DNA from: Shewanella benthica KT99
Lineage (GTDB): Bacteria; Pseudomonadota; Gammaproteobacteria; Enterobacterales; Shewanellaceae
Assembly (NCBI RefSeq): GCF_000172075.1
Contig: NZ_ABIC01000014.1
Coordinates: 1 to 64,000 of the forward strand
Direction of reading: 5' to 3'
DNA length: 64,000 bases
Translations under genes and position numbers: made by a program
Shown: one piece after another, positions 8,281 to 17,072 of the stretch
Layout: each line of letters opens with the position of its first letter
Numbering within the stretch: the stretch's first letter is position 1
Notes under the pieces: generated by a model
Databases searched by the model: none
The model's input: the letters and a program-made list of their open reading frames with translations, nothing else
What the model was told of the DNA's origin: nothing

Positions 8281-8631
8281 ATGAGAAAGTCGGATAAGAA
8301 AATTGAAAATAGCCTGAGAGAATCACTGACTCACGTCTGTGAACTGGCACTGGAGCATGTCGAGGGCTTCGAGTGGATAACTCACCTAGTTAATTACGAT
8401 AAGTTTCCTCAGTCATTAAGAATTGTCTGTGTATTTAATACCGATGCCGAGTTATCCGCTGCGATAACCAATAAACAGGATGAGTATCTTATCGGGCTCA
8501 TTGAGCAGGAACTGGCTAAGGTGGCGATTAAGGTCGGTGATTTAACTAACAAGGTCAGCTTCGATACCGAAGAGAAGTGCAGCTCACAAGCCGAAGGGAA
8601 GTGGGAGCTACGTTTGAAGCGTCATGGATAA
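8281..8631 (+). CDS. Conserved small cytoplasmic protein of unknown function
   Basis: 116 residues, no signal peptide or membrane segment, mixed alpha/beta composition: MRKSDKKIENSLRESLTHVC at the start and a central FPQSLRIVCVFNTDAEL strand. It is acidic and charged. I do not recognise a family. Its ATG is weakly supported (gagatg context), and the 170 bases upstream show no other gene. Confidence 0.55.
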   Translation: MRKSDKKIENSLRESLTHVCELALEHVEGFEWITHLVNYDKFPQSLRIVCVFNTDAELSAAITNKQDEYLIGLIEQELAKVAIKVGDLTNKVSFDTEEKCSSQAEGKWELRLKRHG

Positions 8632-8978
8632 ATAGACCGATATATTGATTGTTTTTGACTGGAGCAATATCTGTCAGGAAAACCTTCGGTGTCATCTGCA
8701 TACTAGCCTCATATTCAGCAGGGAATATATATTGGTATGAGGATGAGTGAGCTTTATCGTGGAGCTCGCCATCTTGAAAGCTTGATGGGATCTTATGCAG
8801 TCGAAAGCAAAAATAGACAGTTACGATAAAGTGATGAACCGGGTCTGTGACACTATTTATGAAAAATCAGAACTTCTTCCCCGAAGTGGCAGAGCATGAA
8901 CTGATAACAGACATTTACCTGCCTTTGGAGTGACATTAGGTCCTAGGTTCCAAGCACTAGAACCTAGGACCTATCAAT
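8632..8978. other. Intergenic stretch with palindrome near its right end
   Basis: No convincing gene is seen. A 24-codon frame (MKNQNFFPEVAEHELITDIY..., about 8859-8933) is too short to support. The main structure is the palindrome at 8937-8973. Confidence 0.4.
8937..8973. terminator. 14-base palindromic stem-loop downstream of DUF924 gene
   Basis: Perfect inverted repeat taggtcctaggttc / gaacctaggaccta with a nine-base loop. It lies six bases beyond the stop of the minus-strand DUF924 gene and probably ends that transcript. A sister palindrome lies upstream of the same gene at 9596-9621. Confidence 0.65.
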
Positions 8979-9557
8979 CTAGAAGCTTGATCCTGGCTGC
9001 GACAGAAACTCTACTTCTTCTGACGTCGATTCTCGCCCAAGGATCTCATTTCTATGTGGGTATCGGCCAAATTGGTCGATAATCACCTTATGCCTGCGCT
9101 CAAACTCTAAGTTACCCGCTGCGGCTTCTCTGCTAAACAGTACCATGGCAATTTCATGGATCTTCTGAGATTCACTGTGCATGTAAGGCATAAACAGGAA
9201 AGGCACCTGCTTGGCTTTAAGTTCGGTATCCGCACCCTGTGCCACGGCTTCCTGCGCCAGCGCGAGCGCTAAGGGATCCGAAGCGAAAGCCTGTGGTGTA
9301 TCCCTGTGTATGTTACGACAAAACTGATCCAATAGGATGATCTCGGCGAGGCGTCCCTGAGGTGTGGCGCGCCAATGATAGAGCTCACCGGCCTGAGCTT
9401 GTACGACGAGCAAACCGAATCTCTGTTTTATCAGTGCATCAAATTCAGTATCTTTAACCCACCAGGCTTTAGGCTCTATCTCGTCGAACCAAAAATTGAT
9501 GATAGTTTCAGGTGTCATCTGTATCGTCTGTGACTGTGTATATTCACTTGTGTTCAA
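8979..9557 (-). CDS. DUF924 family protein
   Basis: 192 residues matching the DUF924 (TPR-like) family: INFWFDEIEPKAWWVKD at the start, then LAEIILLDQFCRNIHR and FLFMPYMHSESQ, followed by HKVIIDQFGRYPHRNEILGR. These are the hallmark conserved blocks. The fold is helical; no enzymatic role is established. The start is TTG 9557, chosen because aaggag lies seven bases before it; an internal ATG (MTPET) would cut 13 residues. It is flanked by two related palindromes and appears monocistronic. Confidence 0.85.
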   Translation of the reverse strand: MNTSEYTQSQTIQMTPETIINFWFDEIEPKAWWVKDTEFDALIKQRFGLLVVQAQAGELYHWRATPQGRLAEIILLDQFCRNIHRDTPQAFASDPLALALAQEAVAQGADTELKAKQVPFLFMPYMHSESQKIHEIAMVLFSREAAAGNLEFERRHKVIIDQFGRYPHRNEILGRESTSEEVEFLSQPGSSF

Positions 9558-9595
9558 GAGTATTCTCCTTTTTCAGGCTCGAGGTTGAGCACTCG

Positions 9596-9621
9596 GTTCC
9601 TAGGTTATAGAACCTAGGAAC
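9596..9621. repeat. Palindrome gttcctaggtt / aacctaggaac
   Basis: Eleven-base stem, four-base loop. It shares the cctagg core with 8937-8973 and lies between the YdbT-like stop and the DUF924 gene, so it may also end the ydbS-ydbT transcript. Confidence 0.65.
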
Positions 9622-9629
9622 GGGTAAAT

Positions 9630-11213
9630 TTAAATCCAATTCTGATAAGAGCGACCCGTTATGGCTAAGGCACGCTCGGCAATTTCTCTGGCATCATGCA
9701 GAGGTAAATAGGGGATGGTCTGGGTACCGCTTGCAAGACCGAGTTCAAGGGTCGCCAGGCCTTTTCTTTGCTGACCTTTAGTCTGAATAATGGTGACGTG
9801 TTGTACTTTTTTTAGCGCAATTAAGTGCCAGCTATGGCCAAGCATGCCTGTGTGGATCCAGCAGTCATTGCCATCTAAGCAGTAACCCCATTGTCGATAT
9901 CGCAAATAGAGACCAATAGTAAAGCCTAAACCGATCACCCACATCAATTCGGTGATGGGGCTGAGTCCCATGCCTAGGGTGTTGACCGCTGGCACGATAA
10001 GCGGGGCCAAGCCTCGTCGCCAGTACCAGCCAAAATGTATGGGATTATAGTGTTTGGGAAGCTCAGTCGTCCTGGCTTCGATGCCCTTCATATCTTGCAG
10101 TAGTGCAGATACGGTCTGTCGAGTCATGCTGGGCACTAACATATGACGTTGGGATTTTTGCTCGACTTCCGTGCCTTTTACCTGTTTGAAATAGACGGTC
10201 CACAGCTTGAGTAGTCTGCCTATGACAGGTTGTGAGAATCGTATGACCTGAATTCGCTGTAGGGCCAAAGCATCACTCTGTTTAGCGATAATACCGCCAC
10301 TTCTGTGCAGCGTGTTGTTATCTCTGCTCAGATGATAGGGATAATATTTGAGCACAGATGCGGCCATAGAGATCAATGACAATAGCAAGTAGAAGCCAAT
10401 CAATAACAGACTAGCCAGTACGATTTGGTAAATCACATGGTTACCGATAGTGAGCTCATACCCGTGCCACGCCGACTGAGCTAGATGAGTGTCGGCGAGT
10501 TGCGACCAGTCAAATTGGCCAATGATTGGACCGGCAATAATGGCAAACCAAAACAGGTTGTTTTGATATAAACCAAACAACAATAGTGGCTTAAAACCTT
10601 TGCGAACTAAGCTTTCGCTTCTGGTCTTAAGGCCTTTACTAGCGTAAGTGCCATGGGATTCGGCGCCATTGATCTCGGCATTATTTCCTCTGGCATTTTT
10701 AGCCTGATATTTATCTTCTGCATCAGCTGCAACATCCTCTAATGCCGAGGGAAGAAGAGGGTTAACCAACTGGTGTTTTAATTGGATCGCCTTGCGATAG
10801 CTGACCGCGGCGAGTACCGCTTCATCTTCTTTGGAGCCAGCGGTCTCCACGACTAAGCTGTAGAGTCCCATGGGCCTGAAATAGAAGGGCTGTTCCAGAC
10901 GCACATTTTGTATCTTGCTCAAGGGGATCTCGTGGGTCTTCTTAAAAATGAGCCCTTGGCGAACGCCAAGTTTATCTTCATATAAGCGATAACGAAACAT
11001 GGCCCATTGAATGATGGCATAGACGAGTACCGCGAGGGCAACACCAACCACAGCCACTATGACCCAGGGGGAGTTAAAGCCTTGTTTCCAACCCGTATAG
11101 ACCACAGGGATCATGGCATAACCGTTGGAGATCACTAAACGAATAGTATTTAAGGTATAGCTGATTATCGACCAGGGCGAGAGTCCTGACCATTGTGAGA
11201 ATCTCTTGTGCAT
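9630..11213 (-). CDS. ydbT: PH-domain membrane protein, YdbT type
   Basis: 527 residues with several transmembrane pairs (near residues 24-65, 225-305 and 410-445) and three bacterial PH (bPH_2) modules. Repeated motifs such as YEDKLGVRQGLIFKKTHEIP and HRSGGIIAKQSDALALQRIQ show the beta-strand-rich core, with HTGMLGHSWHLIALKKVQHV in the third. Function is not established; related proteins occur in pairs in the inner membrane. ATG 11213 was chosen since it starts one base after the upstream stop (taa-t-atg), showing tight coupling to the YdbS-like gene. The frame is open further upstream, but that part only mirrors the neighbouring gene. Confidence 0.8.
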   Translation of the reverse strand: MHKRFSQWSGLSPWSIISYTLNTIRLVISNGYAMIPVVYTGWKQGFNSPWVIVAVVGVALAVLVYAIIQWAMFRYRLYEDKLGVRQGLIFKKTHEIPLSKIQNVRLEQPFYFRPMGLYSLVVETAGSKEDEAVLAAVSYRKAIQLKHQLVNPLLPSALEDVAADAEDKYQAKNARGNNAEINGAESHGTYASKGLKTRSESLVRKGFKPLLLFGLYQNNLFWFAIIAGPIIGQFDWSQLADTHLAQSAWHGYELTIGNHVIYQIVLASLLLIGFYLLLSLISMAASVLKYYPYHLSRDNNTLHRSGGIIAKQSDALALQRIQVIRFSQPVIGRLLKLWTVYFKQVKGTEVEQKSQRHMLVPSMTRQTVSALLQDMKGIEARTTELPKHYNPIHFGWYWRRGLAPLIVPAVNTLGMGLSPITELMWVIGLGFTIGLYLRYRQWGYCLDGNDCWIHTGMLGHSWHLIALKKVQHVTIIQTKGQQRKGLATLELGLASGTQTIPYLPLHDAREIAERALAITGRSYQNWI

Positions 11214-11214
11214 A

Positions 11215-12027
11215 TTAGCGCTCACTTTCTGTGGTGAGGCTGGCTGGTTTCGATTCCTGTCTCTCTGAATGTGTATCAGGAGAAGTATCGGTGGGAGTCT
11301 TGAGGGATGTCTCTGACGAAGTGTCAAAGGAGCTATTTATGCCTGGTTCTGGATTTAAACTCGAGTCTGGATTGATGTTTGCATTACCGCTTTGACTGGC
11401 AATGCCCGCTTTTGCCAGCAGATGCTGCCTGAGTTTTTCGGCTGTCCTGCTTTCTAAGCCTGGCAGCTCTATCTCGGCACTGCCGCTACCAGCACTGAAA
11501 CACTTAAGTGTATGCAGGCCAAATTTTCTCTCTAAGGGGCCTTGAGACAGACTGATATGTTGCAGTCGGGTATAAGGTAGGGAGATACGTTTAAACCAGA
11601 CGATCCCTTTTTGCATCAAGAGCTCGTGATCACATACCGCGAAGGCAATTGACTTAGCATGGGCATAACGTACCCAGGTGATGACACTAAAGGCCAGGCC
11701 TAAAACAAGCAGCACCGGCAGAGCGACCAGAATAGGAAACTCTGCGACTAAGATGATAAATACCGACAGTGCACTGAAAAGAACCAGTGTCGCTATGATG
11801 GTCTCACATAATACTTGGGTGTAGTAGCGAGGATCCACTGCAGTCAAAGGGATTTGATCGAAGCCAAGCCAATCGGACTCGGCTTGAGTCTGTCTGGGTA
11901 ACTCATGCTCTTTGGAGGTTATTTCGTCTGCAACTCGCTCCGAGGTTGGCAGAGTCAGCGAGGCACTGCCTGATGCATTATCTGCAGCCTTGTTTGTCGC
12001 AGTAGCCAAATCAGTCGAATTATCCAT
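11215..12027 (-). CDS. ydbS: PH-domain membrane protein, YdbS type, with long tails
   Basis: 270 residues, clearly longer than the ~160 of typical YdbS. The core has two transmembrane helices (about residues 78-118) and one bPH_2 domain (CDHELLMQKGIVWFKRISLP then YTRLQHISLSQGPLERKFGL). It has a ~55-residue N-terminal extension rich in Ala/Ser/Glu and a ~50-residue C-terminal tail of Ser/Thr/Pro/Asp (SETSLKTPTDTSPDTHSE) that looks disordered. It pairs with the YdbT-like gene one base downstream. Function is unknown; the pair probably forms one inner-membrane complex. Confidence 0.78.
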   Translation of the reverse strand: MDNSTDLATATNKAADNASGSASLTLPTSERVADEITSKEHELPRQTQAESDWLGFDQIPLTAVDPRYYTQVLCETIIATLVLFSALSVFIILVAEFPILVALPVLLVLGLAFSVITWVRYAHAKSIAFAVCDHELLMQKGIVWFKRISLPYTRLQHISLSQGPLERKFGLHTLKCFSAGSGSAEIELPGLESRTAEKLRQHLLAKAGIASQSGNANINPDSSLNPEPGINSSFDTSSETSLKTPTDTSPDTHSERQESKPASLTTESER

Positions 12028-12239
12028 ATCTTGTCAATTTGTTCCTATTATTAGAAAATCACTATATCAGGATCCCGCCAACATACTCTAGGTCAGACAT
12101 ATTTCACAACAATTTAATGGCAGGATTTAAGCGTTGGCATAAAATTGCCTGAAACAATTCCCATTGCGAGTATTCATTCATAATGTGCTATTTTATCAAT
12201 AAGTAATTGATTAGCCACTAGCTGAAAATAGGTGTTTTT

Positions 12240-12530
12240 GTGGATATTGAAGTCTCTAAACAGAAAAAAGCATTTTTACGTAAGCTCTATCTCGCTCACG
12301 CCATCGACAGCGAGCAGCATAACCTGCTCTCTTTGAATAAACACACAGGCATGCCAAGAAGAACCCTGCAAGATTCGATAGCCGCCTTGAGCGATGTCGG
12401 TATCGAATGCCAGTTTGTACAGGATGGAGAGCGTAATAATTCGGGATATTACAAGATTAATACCTGGGGGCCGATAAGCTCAGCCTGGGTCGATACCCAC
12501 CTGGATGAGATAACTAAGCTGCTTGTTTAG
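12240..12530 (+). CDS. Small winged-helix DNA-binding-like protein
   Basis: 96 residues. The middle (NKHTGMPRRTLQDSIAALSD) reads as a recognition helix of a winged helix-turn-helix, followed by a possible wing (QDGERNNSGYYKINTWGPI). It is likely a small cytoplasmic regulator; its target is unknown. The start is GTG 12240. It is followed by a strong hairpin at 12556-12585 and convergent with hmp. Confidence 0.65.
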   Translation: MDIEVSKQKKAFLRKLYLAHAIDSEQHNLLSLNKHTGMPRRTLQDSIAALSDVGIECQFVQDGERNNSGYYKINTWGPISSAWVDTHLDEITKLLV

Positions 12531-12555
12531 ATTTGTTATTTATTGAATAAAATAC

Positions 12556-12585
12556 CCCCCGTGATACAAACCTGTATCACGGGGG
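12556..12585. terminator. Stem-loop between small regulator and hmp region
   Basis: Perfect 13-base stem cccccgtgataca / tgtatcacggggg, loop aacc. On the minus strand it is followed by attttatt, so it likely ends transcripts from both directions. Confidence 0.75.
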
Positions 12586-12670
12586 TTATCAGCCAGTCGT
12601 TAAGGTAAAGATGCCATCCTCATTGTTAACCGTGATGTTTACGCCTCCTGAGTCACCTTTATAACTGTTC

Positions 12671-13918
12671 TTATAACTCGGAATGTGGACCGAAGACTTC
12701 GTAATGAATACGGGTATCTTCGACGCCCAGCTCGATGAGTTGCTGTTTAACAAAGCGCATAAAGGCGACCGGGCCACAGAGGTAGAAGTCACCTTTATCC
12801 AGAGGCAGATCGGCTTTCATGGGGACTAGGTTCATAAAGCCCATATGGCTGTTGACGCTGCCGCTATTACTCTGGCCCAGACCTTGTGAATTCAAGGCTT
12901 CCTGCTCATTGCCATCGAGTTCTCTGTACCAGGTATGGTGAGTCAACTTGAGTTCACTTGTCAGCGCCTGCACTCGATCATTGAAAGAGTGTTGGGCCAA
13001 GTTTTCACAGGCATGTAGGTAAAATACCGGCTTGTCGGATTTTTTCGAGGCAAGCATTTCCAACATAGACTGCATGGGAGTGACACCAACACCTGCCGAG
13101 ATAAGTACCACAGGTTCGTTGCGCTCCACATAATGAAAATCACCTGCCGGTGGGAATATATCTAGCACGTCGCCCACATTCACTTGGTCATGTAGGTAGT
13201 TGGAAACGGTTCCCGGCTCATCATCTGGGTTGCTGGAGTCTTCACGTTTTACCGATATGCGGTAAGTCTTGCCATTGGGCTTGTCTGACAGTGAGTATTG
13301 ACGCATCTCGCGGTATTCATGATTGGCAGGTTCTACCTTGATGCCCAGATACTGACCGGCTTGGTAATCGACCACGGGCTCGTCATCGACTGGGGCAAAT
13401 ATAAAGCTGGTGACCAGGGCCGATTCCTGACGTTTCTCTATCAGCTTAAACTGTCTTGCGCCGAGCCAGCCACCGACTCGATTGGCATTTTTTTGGTAGA
13501 GCTCTTCTTCGCGGTTAATGAATATCCCGGCTAACACACCGTAGGCTGCGGCCCAAGCTTCTTCGACTTCGGCGGTAAACGCCTCCGGTGCCAACTCTCG
13601 TAGTGTGGCTAGCAGGTGGTGTCCCACAATCGGGTAGTGCTCGGGTTGAATATTTAGGCTGGTATGCTTATGCGCGATACGCTCGACAGCCCCAGAAAGG
13701 GCAGCGAGGTTGTCGATATTTTTAGCATAGGCTGCGATGGCGCTAAACAGCGCAGCTGGTTGGCCTCCGGTGCGTTGATTGGTCATATTAAAGATGTGTT
13801 TAAGCTCTGGATTATGCTTAAACATGCGCTGATAAAAGTATTCGGTAATGCCAGTGCCTGCAGATTCTAATAGGGGAATAGTGCTCTTTACCAGTTCAAT
13901 ATGTTTTGCAGATAACAT
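12671..13918 (-). CDS. hmp: Flavohemoprotein, nitric oxide dioxygenase
   Basis: 415 residues. An N-terminal globin domain (1-~140) carries distal Tyr29 and Gln53 and proximal His85 (in IAHKHTSLN), all at the positions of the E. coli enzyme. A ferredoxin-reductase module follows, with the FAD motif REMRQYSLSDK and the NAD(P)H motif ISAGVGVTPMQSML, ending YEVFGPHSEL. It turns NO and O2 into nitrate using NAD(P)H and FAD in the cytoplasm. A short insert (GLGQSNSGSVNSH) sits near residue 355. The start is backed by gaagga eight bases upstream. It lies downstream of nnrS and divergent from norR, so NO-dependent control through NorR and sigma-54 is likely. Confidence 0.96.
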   Translation of the reverse strand: MLSAKHIELVKSTIPLLESAGTGITEYFYQRMFKHNPELKHIFNMTNQRTGGQPAALFSAIAAYAKNIDNLAALSGAVERIAHKHTSLNIQPEHYPIVGHHLLATLRELAPEAFTAEVEEAWAAAYGVLAGIFINREEELYQKNANRVGGWLGARQFKLIEKRQESALVTSFIFAPVDDEPVVDYQAGQYLGIKVEPANHEYREMRQYSLSDKPNGKTYRISVKREDSSNPDDEPGTVSNYLHDQVNVGDVLDIFPPAGDFHYVERNEPVVLISAGVGVTPMQSMLEMLASKKSDKPVFYLHACENLAQHSFNDRVQALTSELKLTHHTWYRELDGNEQEALNSQGLGQSNSGSVNSHMGFMNLVPMKADLPLDKGDFYLCGPVAFMRFVKQQLIELGVEDTRIHYEVFGPHSEL

Positions 13919-14055
13919 TTAAATATCCTTCATTATTATGGGTGACTTATGCATCATCCCTTCGGGTGATGGTATTGTTTTTACTGTTTTAGCTTGAGGG
14001 TATTAATCAGTGAGCTTCATAATTTGGCTGTAACACGGTTTGATAATCTGGATCC

Positions 14056-15036
14056 TTAGTGTCTGGCGCTAAACAAGATAGGCGTGTAGTGCCACAGAAA
14101 CAGGCTGAAAGCGATGATCCAAGACGCGGCGGCTATGTCCCAACCCAAACTTGCTTGTTGAAACAGGGGCAGAATGAAACGAGCCAGAGCGCCAAATAAA
14201 ATCAGCGCGAAGGCGATATTCAATGAGGCGTGTGGCTCGAGTGCGCGGCCCGTATGACCCAGAGACACTCTGGCTATCATGGCGAGTATTATGCCGCCTA
14301 TGGTACCTATCGTTATCAGGTGCAGTGCATCGGCGAAGCGTATGGCGTCGGTCAAATAGCTTGCGCCTAACAGTAGCAGACCTAGGCCCAGGGCTAAGTA
14401 ACTGGCATGCAGTGACCAGAGTAAGGGTACCTTGCGTGTGGATATGGGATCCCAGCAATATAAACGCCGCAGATGTAAGATTCCAGCGGCGATAAGCGGC
14501 GCTGCCGGTGTGAATGGCAGGGCGATAAAGTGGCCACTAAAGAACACAAATACCCCGAGTAAAGTCACAATTGGCAGTAACTTGTCGACTAATGGCGTGG
14601 CCTTAACCTGAGCTCCATCGGCGCCTCGTTCGGTGAAGAAGGGGATAACGCGTCCGCCGACGATACCAACCAGTAAACCAAACATGAGTATGGCACTGCG
14701 GGACAGGTGCAGGGCGAGTGCGGTATCGCCGAAGATATCTGCCAACAGGAAAGCTAAGTTCAGCAGCATCATGGCGGACAATAGGGGGATAAACGGATAA
14801 TTGCGGCGACTCTTAGCGCGAATGACCATATAGGCCAGATAGCCGATGGATACCAGCCACCATAGAGCCAGCAGTTGCAGGTTAACGGAATTGCTTAAGA
14901 GTAACACGCGAACGGCTAACCAGATGCCGGTGAGCAGGAGTAAAACCAGGCCGTTGAAGCTACGGATCTTGGTCCAGGTCTGCGCCGCCGTTAACAGAAA
15001 TCCCACGGCTATGGTGGCGCCGAAACCAAAAAGCAT
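14056..15036 (-). CDS. nnrS: NnrS family membrane protein with damaged 5' end
   Basis: 326 residues, about ten transmembrane helices. NnrS proteins are haem- and copper-containing membrane proteins that protect cells from NO stress; family members are usually ~400 residues. This ATG falls inside the conserved WHIHEMLFGF motif: codons for GISPLIWHIHE lie in frame just upstream, so the true gene began earlier. A well-placed taaggag and ATG (15096-15098) exist upstream but in another frame that stops after 14 codons. The first transmembrane helix and the usual FRPFF motif are absent. I infer a deletion plus frameshift at the 5' end; the remaining protein may or may not be made. It lies between a sigma-54 promoter and hmp. 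Confidence 0.75.
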   Translation of the reverse strand: MLFGFGATIAVGFLLTAAQTWTKIRSFNGLVLLLLTGIWLAVRVLLLSNSVNLQLLALWWLVSIGYLAYMVIRAKSRRNYPFIPLLSAMMLLNLAFLLADIFGDTALALHLSRSAILMFGLLVGIVGGRVIPFFTERGADGAQVKATPLVDKLLPIVTLLGVFVFFSGHFIALPFTPAAPLIAAGILHLRRLYCWDPISTRKVPLLWSLHASYLALGLGLLLLGASYLTDAIRFADALHLITIGTIGGIILAMIARVSLGHTGRALEPHASLNIAFALILFGALARFILPLFQQASLGWDIAAASWIIAFSLFLWHYTPILFSARH

Positions 15037-15182
15037 TTCATGAATATGCCAGATCAGTGGACTGATCCCTTCAGCGCTAAAAGGCGAGACCTTGCCATGG
15101 CGGAACTCCTTAAATCTGAATCTGTGTTTGAGCCAGATAGTTAGTTCAAGTAACTTACACCGAACATATTATGTGTTTAACA

Positions 15183-15200
15183 CTGCTAATCTCGTGCCAA
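15183..15200 (-). promoter_or_regulatory. Sigma-54 promoter for nnrS-hmp
   Basis: Reading the minus strand, TTGGCACGAGATTAGCAG has GG and GC exactly ten bases apart and matches the -24/-12 consensus TGGCACG-N4-TTGCW with one change. It faces nnrS and hmp and lies about 50 bases downstream of the NorR-type sites. Confidence 0.8.
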
Positions 15201-15251
15201 GTATTTAAAGTGTTCTTTTACAATGATTTGATTAATTAGCTAAATCTTAAT

Positions 15252-15266
15252 GAGTCATATCGACTC
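15252..15266. promoter_or_regulatory. NorR-type operator 1
   Basis: Palindrome gagtcatatcgactc contains GT-N7-AC, the core described for NorR enhancer sites. It lies upstream of the sigma-54 promoter that serves nnrS. Confidence 0.7.
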
Positions 15267-15275
15267 GATTGTTTG

Positions 15276-15290
15276 GAGTCAATATGACTC
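15276..15290. promoter_or_regulatory. NorR-type operator 2
   Basis: Perfect palindrome gagtcaatatgactc with GT-N7-AC core, 24 bases from operator 1 centre to centre. A third, weaker half-matching site (tacttcatatgactc) is at 15333-15347, giving the three-site layout seen upstream of E. coli norVW. Confidence 0.7.
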
Positions 15291-15382
15291 TTGTGATGCG
15301 TTTTTTTGTGTTGGCATGCTATGGTCACTGTATACTTCATATGACTCGGCTCGTTTGAGCAGACAAGAGAGCGGCAATTTTT

Positions 15383-17008
15383 ATGACCATGATAGATATC
15401 TCTTCGACGGCCCTGATAGAGCTGGCCCTGGATTTGACCAACAGTTTGACCACCAAAGATCGCTTCGATCGTCTACTCAGTACCGTGCGTCGTACCGTGA
15501 GCTGTGATGCAGTGGTCTTGTTGCACGTCCAAGGCGAGAGGCTAAAGCCTTTAGCCCAACAGGGACTAAGCAAAGACAGCCTGGGGCGGCGCTTCGATAT
15601 TCAGGCTCATCCCAGGTTCGAGATTATCTGTGGCTCATCGACTCCGGTGCGCTTCGCCGCCGACTGCGTGCTTCCCGACCCCTACGACGGCATGCTGTTA
15701 GCTCATACTGGTGATCTTCCTGTTCATGCCTGCATGGGTCTGCCACTGCTGGCCGATGACCAGCTTATCGGGGTGTTGACCTTAGATAGCATGACGCCTG
15801 AAGTGTTCGATGAATTACCTGAACGTACCTTAGACATCATCTCCGCCATGTCGGCTGCTACCCTAAAGACAGCGATTTTACTGCAAGAGCTGGAGAGTCA
15901 TTCCCAGAACAGTCAGGAGCTGGTTGCCGAGTTGACTAATGAAGCTTTGGTTAAGGATGGTGGCGAGCTGATTGGCGATAGCCCGGTGATGTTAAAGCTT
16001 AAGCGAGAGATCGACATGGTGGCGGTTTCAGGTTTTTCGATTCTTATTGAAGGCGAAACCGGCGTGGGTAAGGAGCTGGTGGCCAGAACCTTACATAGGC
16101 AGTCGGCGCGATCAGAAGGGCCCCTCGTCTATGTTAACTGCGCTGCACTACCGGAAAACTTGATCGAGAGTGAGTTGTTCGGTCACGTTAAAGGGGCATT
16201 TACCGGTGCCGATAGGAATCGTAGCGGTAAATTCAGCCTGGCCGATGGCGGCACGATTTTTCTCGATGAGATTGGTGAGCTTCCCTTAGGTGTACAGAGC
16301 AAGTTACTGCGGGTACTGCAGAGCCAGGAGATCCAGGTAGTGGGCAAAGATGCCACCGAGCAGGTCAATGTGCGCATCTTAGCGGCGACCAACAGGAAGC
16401 TTAAGCTGGAGGTGAGTGAGGGGCGGTTCAGGGCCGACCTGTACCACAGGCTAAGTGTTTATCCCATCTCAGTGCCAGCTCTTAGAGAGAGGGAAGGGGA
16501 TGTGACTATGCTGGCGGGGTATTTTATCGAACAGATCCGGCGTAAATTGGGGATCCGTCAGCTGACAATCGATGCCTCGGCCATCAGCATACTCAATCGT
16601 TATGATTGGCCGGGCAATGTCCGTGAGTTGGAGCACGTGATAGGTCGTGCGGCTCTCAGGGCTAAAGGACGTGGAAACCAGGCTATCGTGAGAATAGGTA
16701 TCAGGCATATCGAGCAACTGGTGGATTCGGTGGCAAGCTCCCAGGATAATTTGTCACCTTCAGCCTCGAATGGGTTAAATGCCGATCTGTTAACATCAGG
16801 TCTTGTGGTGGAGAAGGGGGCGAGTATAGGCCTTAAGCTGGAAACGGAAACGTTTCAGCGTCAGCTTATTACCCGAGTCTTGAGTCAGGAATCAGGAAAT
16901 TGGTCGGCTGCGGCGAAACGCCTGCAAACAGACAGAGCCAACCTGAGCCGGTTAGCGAAGAGGTTAGGGATCAGCGTGACCAAAGCTGTCACCCTCAGTA
17001 CGAATTAA
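15383..17008 (+). CDS. norR: NO-responsive sigma-54 activator NorR
   Basis: 541 residues. An N-terminal GAF domain (1-~170) holds the NO-sensing iron site; conserved Arg, Asp and Cys residues are seen in VRFAADCVLPDPYDG and VHACMGLPLLADD. The AAA+ domain follows with Walker A GETGVGKE, the sigma-54 contact loop GAFTGA and Walker B GGTIFLDEI, then a C-terminal Fis-type helix-turn-helix (NWSAAAKRLQTDRANLSRLA). On NO binding it activates sigma-54 transcription of detoxification genes. It is divergent from nnrS-hmp with palindromic GT-N7-AC sites in the shared region. It appears intact. Confidence 0.95.
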   Translation: MTMIDISSTALIELALDLTNSLTTKDRFDRLLSTVRRTVSCDAVVLLHVQGERLKPLAQQGLSKDSLGRRFDIQAHPRFEIICGSSTPVRFAADCVLPDPYDGMLLAHTGDLPVHACMGLPLLADDQLIGVLTLDSMTPEVFDELPERTLDIISAMSAATLKTAILLQELESHSQNSQELVAELTNEALVKDGGELIGDSPVMLKLKREIDMVAVSGFSILIEGETGVGKELVARTLHRQSARSEGPLVYVNCAALPENLIESELFGHVKGAFTGADRNRSGKFSLADGGTIFLDEIGELPLGVQSKLLRVLQSQEIQVVGKDATEQVNVRILAATNRKLKLEVSEGRFRADLYHRLSVYPISVPALREREGDVTMLAGYFIEQIRRKLGIRQLTIDASAISILNRYDWPGNVRELEHVIGRAALRAKGRGNQAIVRIGIRHIEQLVDSVASSQDNLSPSASNGLNADLLTSGLVVEKGASIGLKLETETFQRQLITRVLSQESGNWSAAAKRLQTDRANLSRLAKRLGISVTKAVTLSTN

Positions 17009-17072
17009 TCCACAGTGGTTAAACCGTCGTTGTTAAAGTAAGAGATAGCATAAATACGTGAGGAGAGTGTCT

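Noticed and set aside
8859..8933. 24-codon frame before the DUF924 palindrome
   Set aside because: Too short, no family match and no ribosome site.
11214..11327. Longer start for the YdbT-like protein
   Set aside because: The extra 38 residues overlap the YdbS coding tail; ATG 11213 directly follows the YdbS stop.
14069..14495. Open frames on both strands over nnrS
   Set aside because: They mirror the NnrS frame and have no recognisable protein features.
15311..15328. Sigma-54-like ttggcatgctatggtca on the plus strand upstream of norR
   Set aside because: The second element is GT rather than GC at the right distance, so the match is poor.
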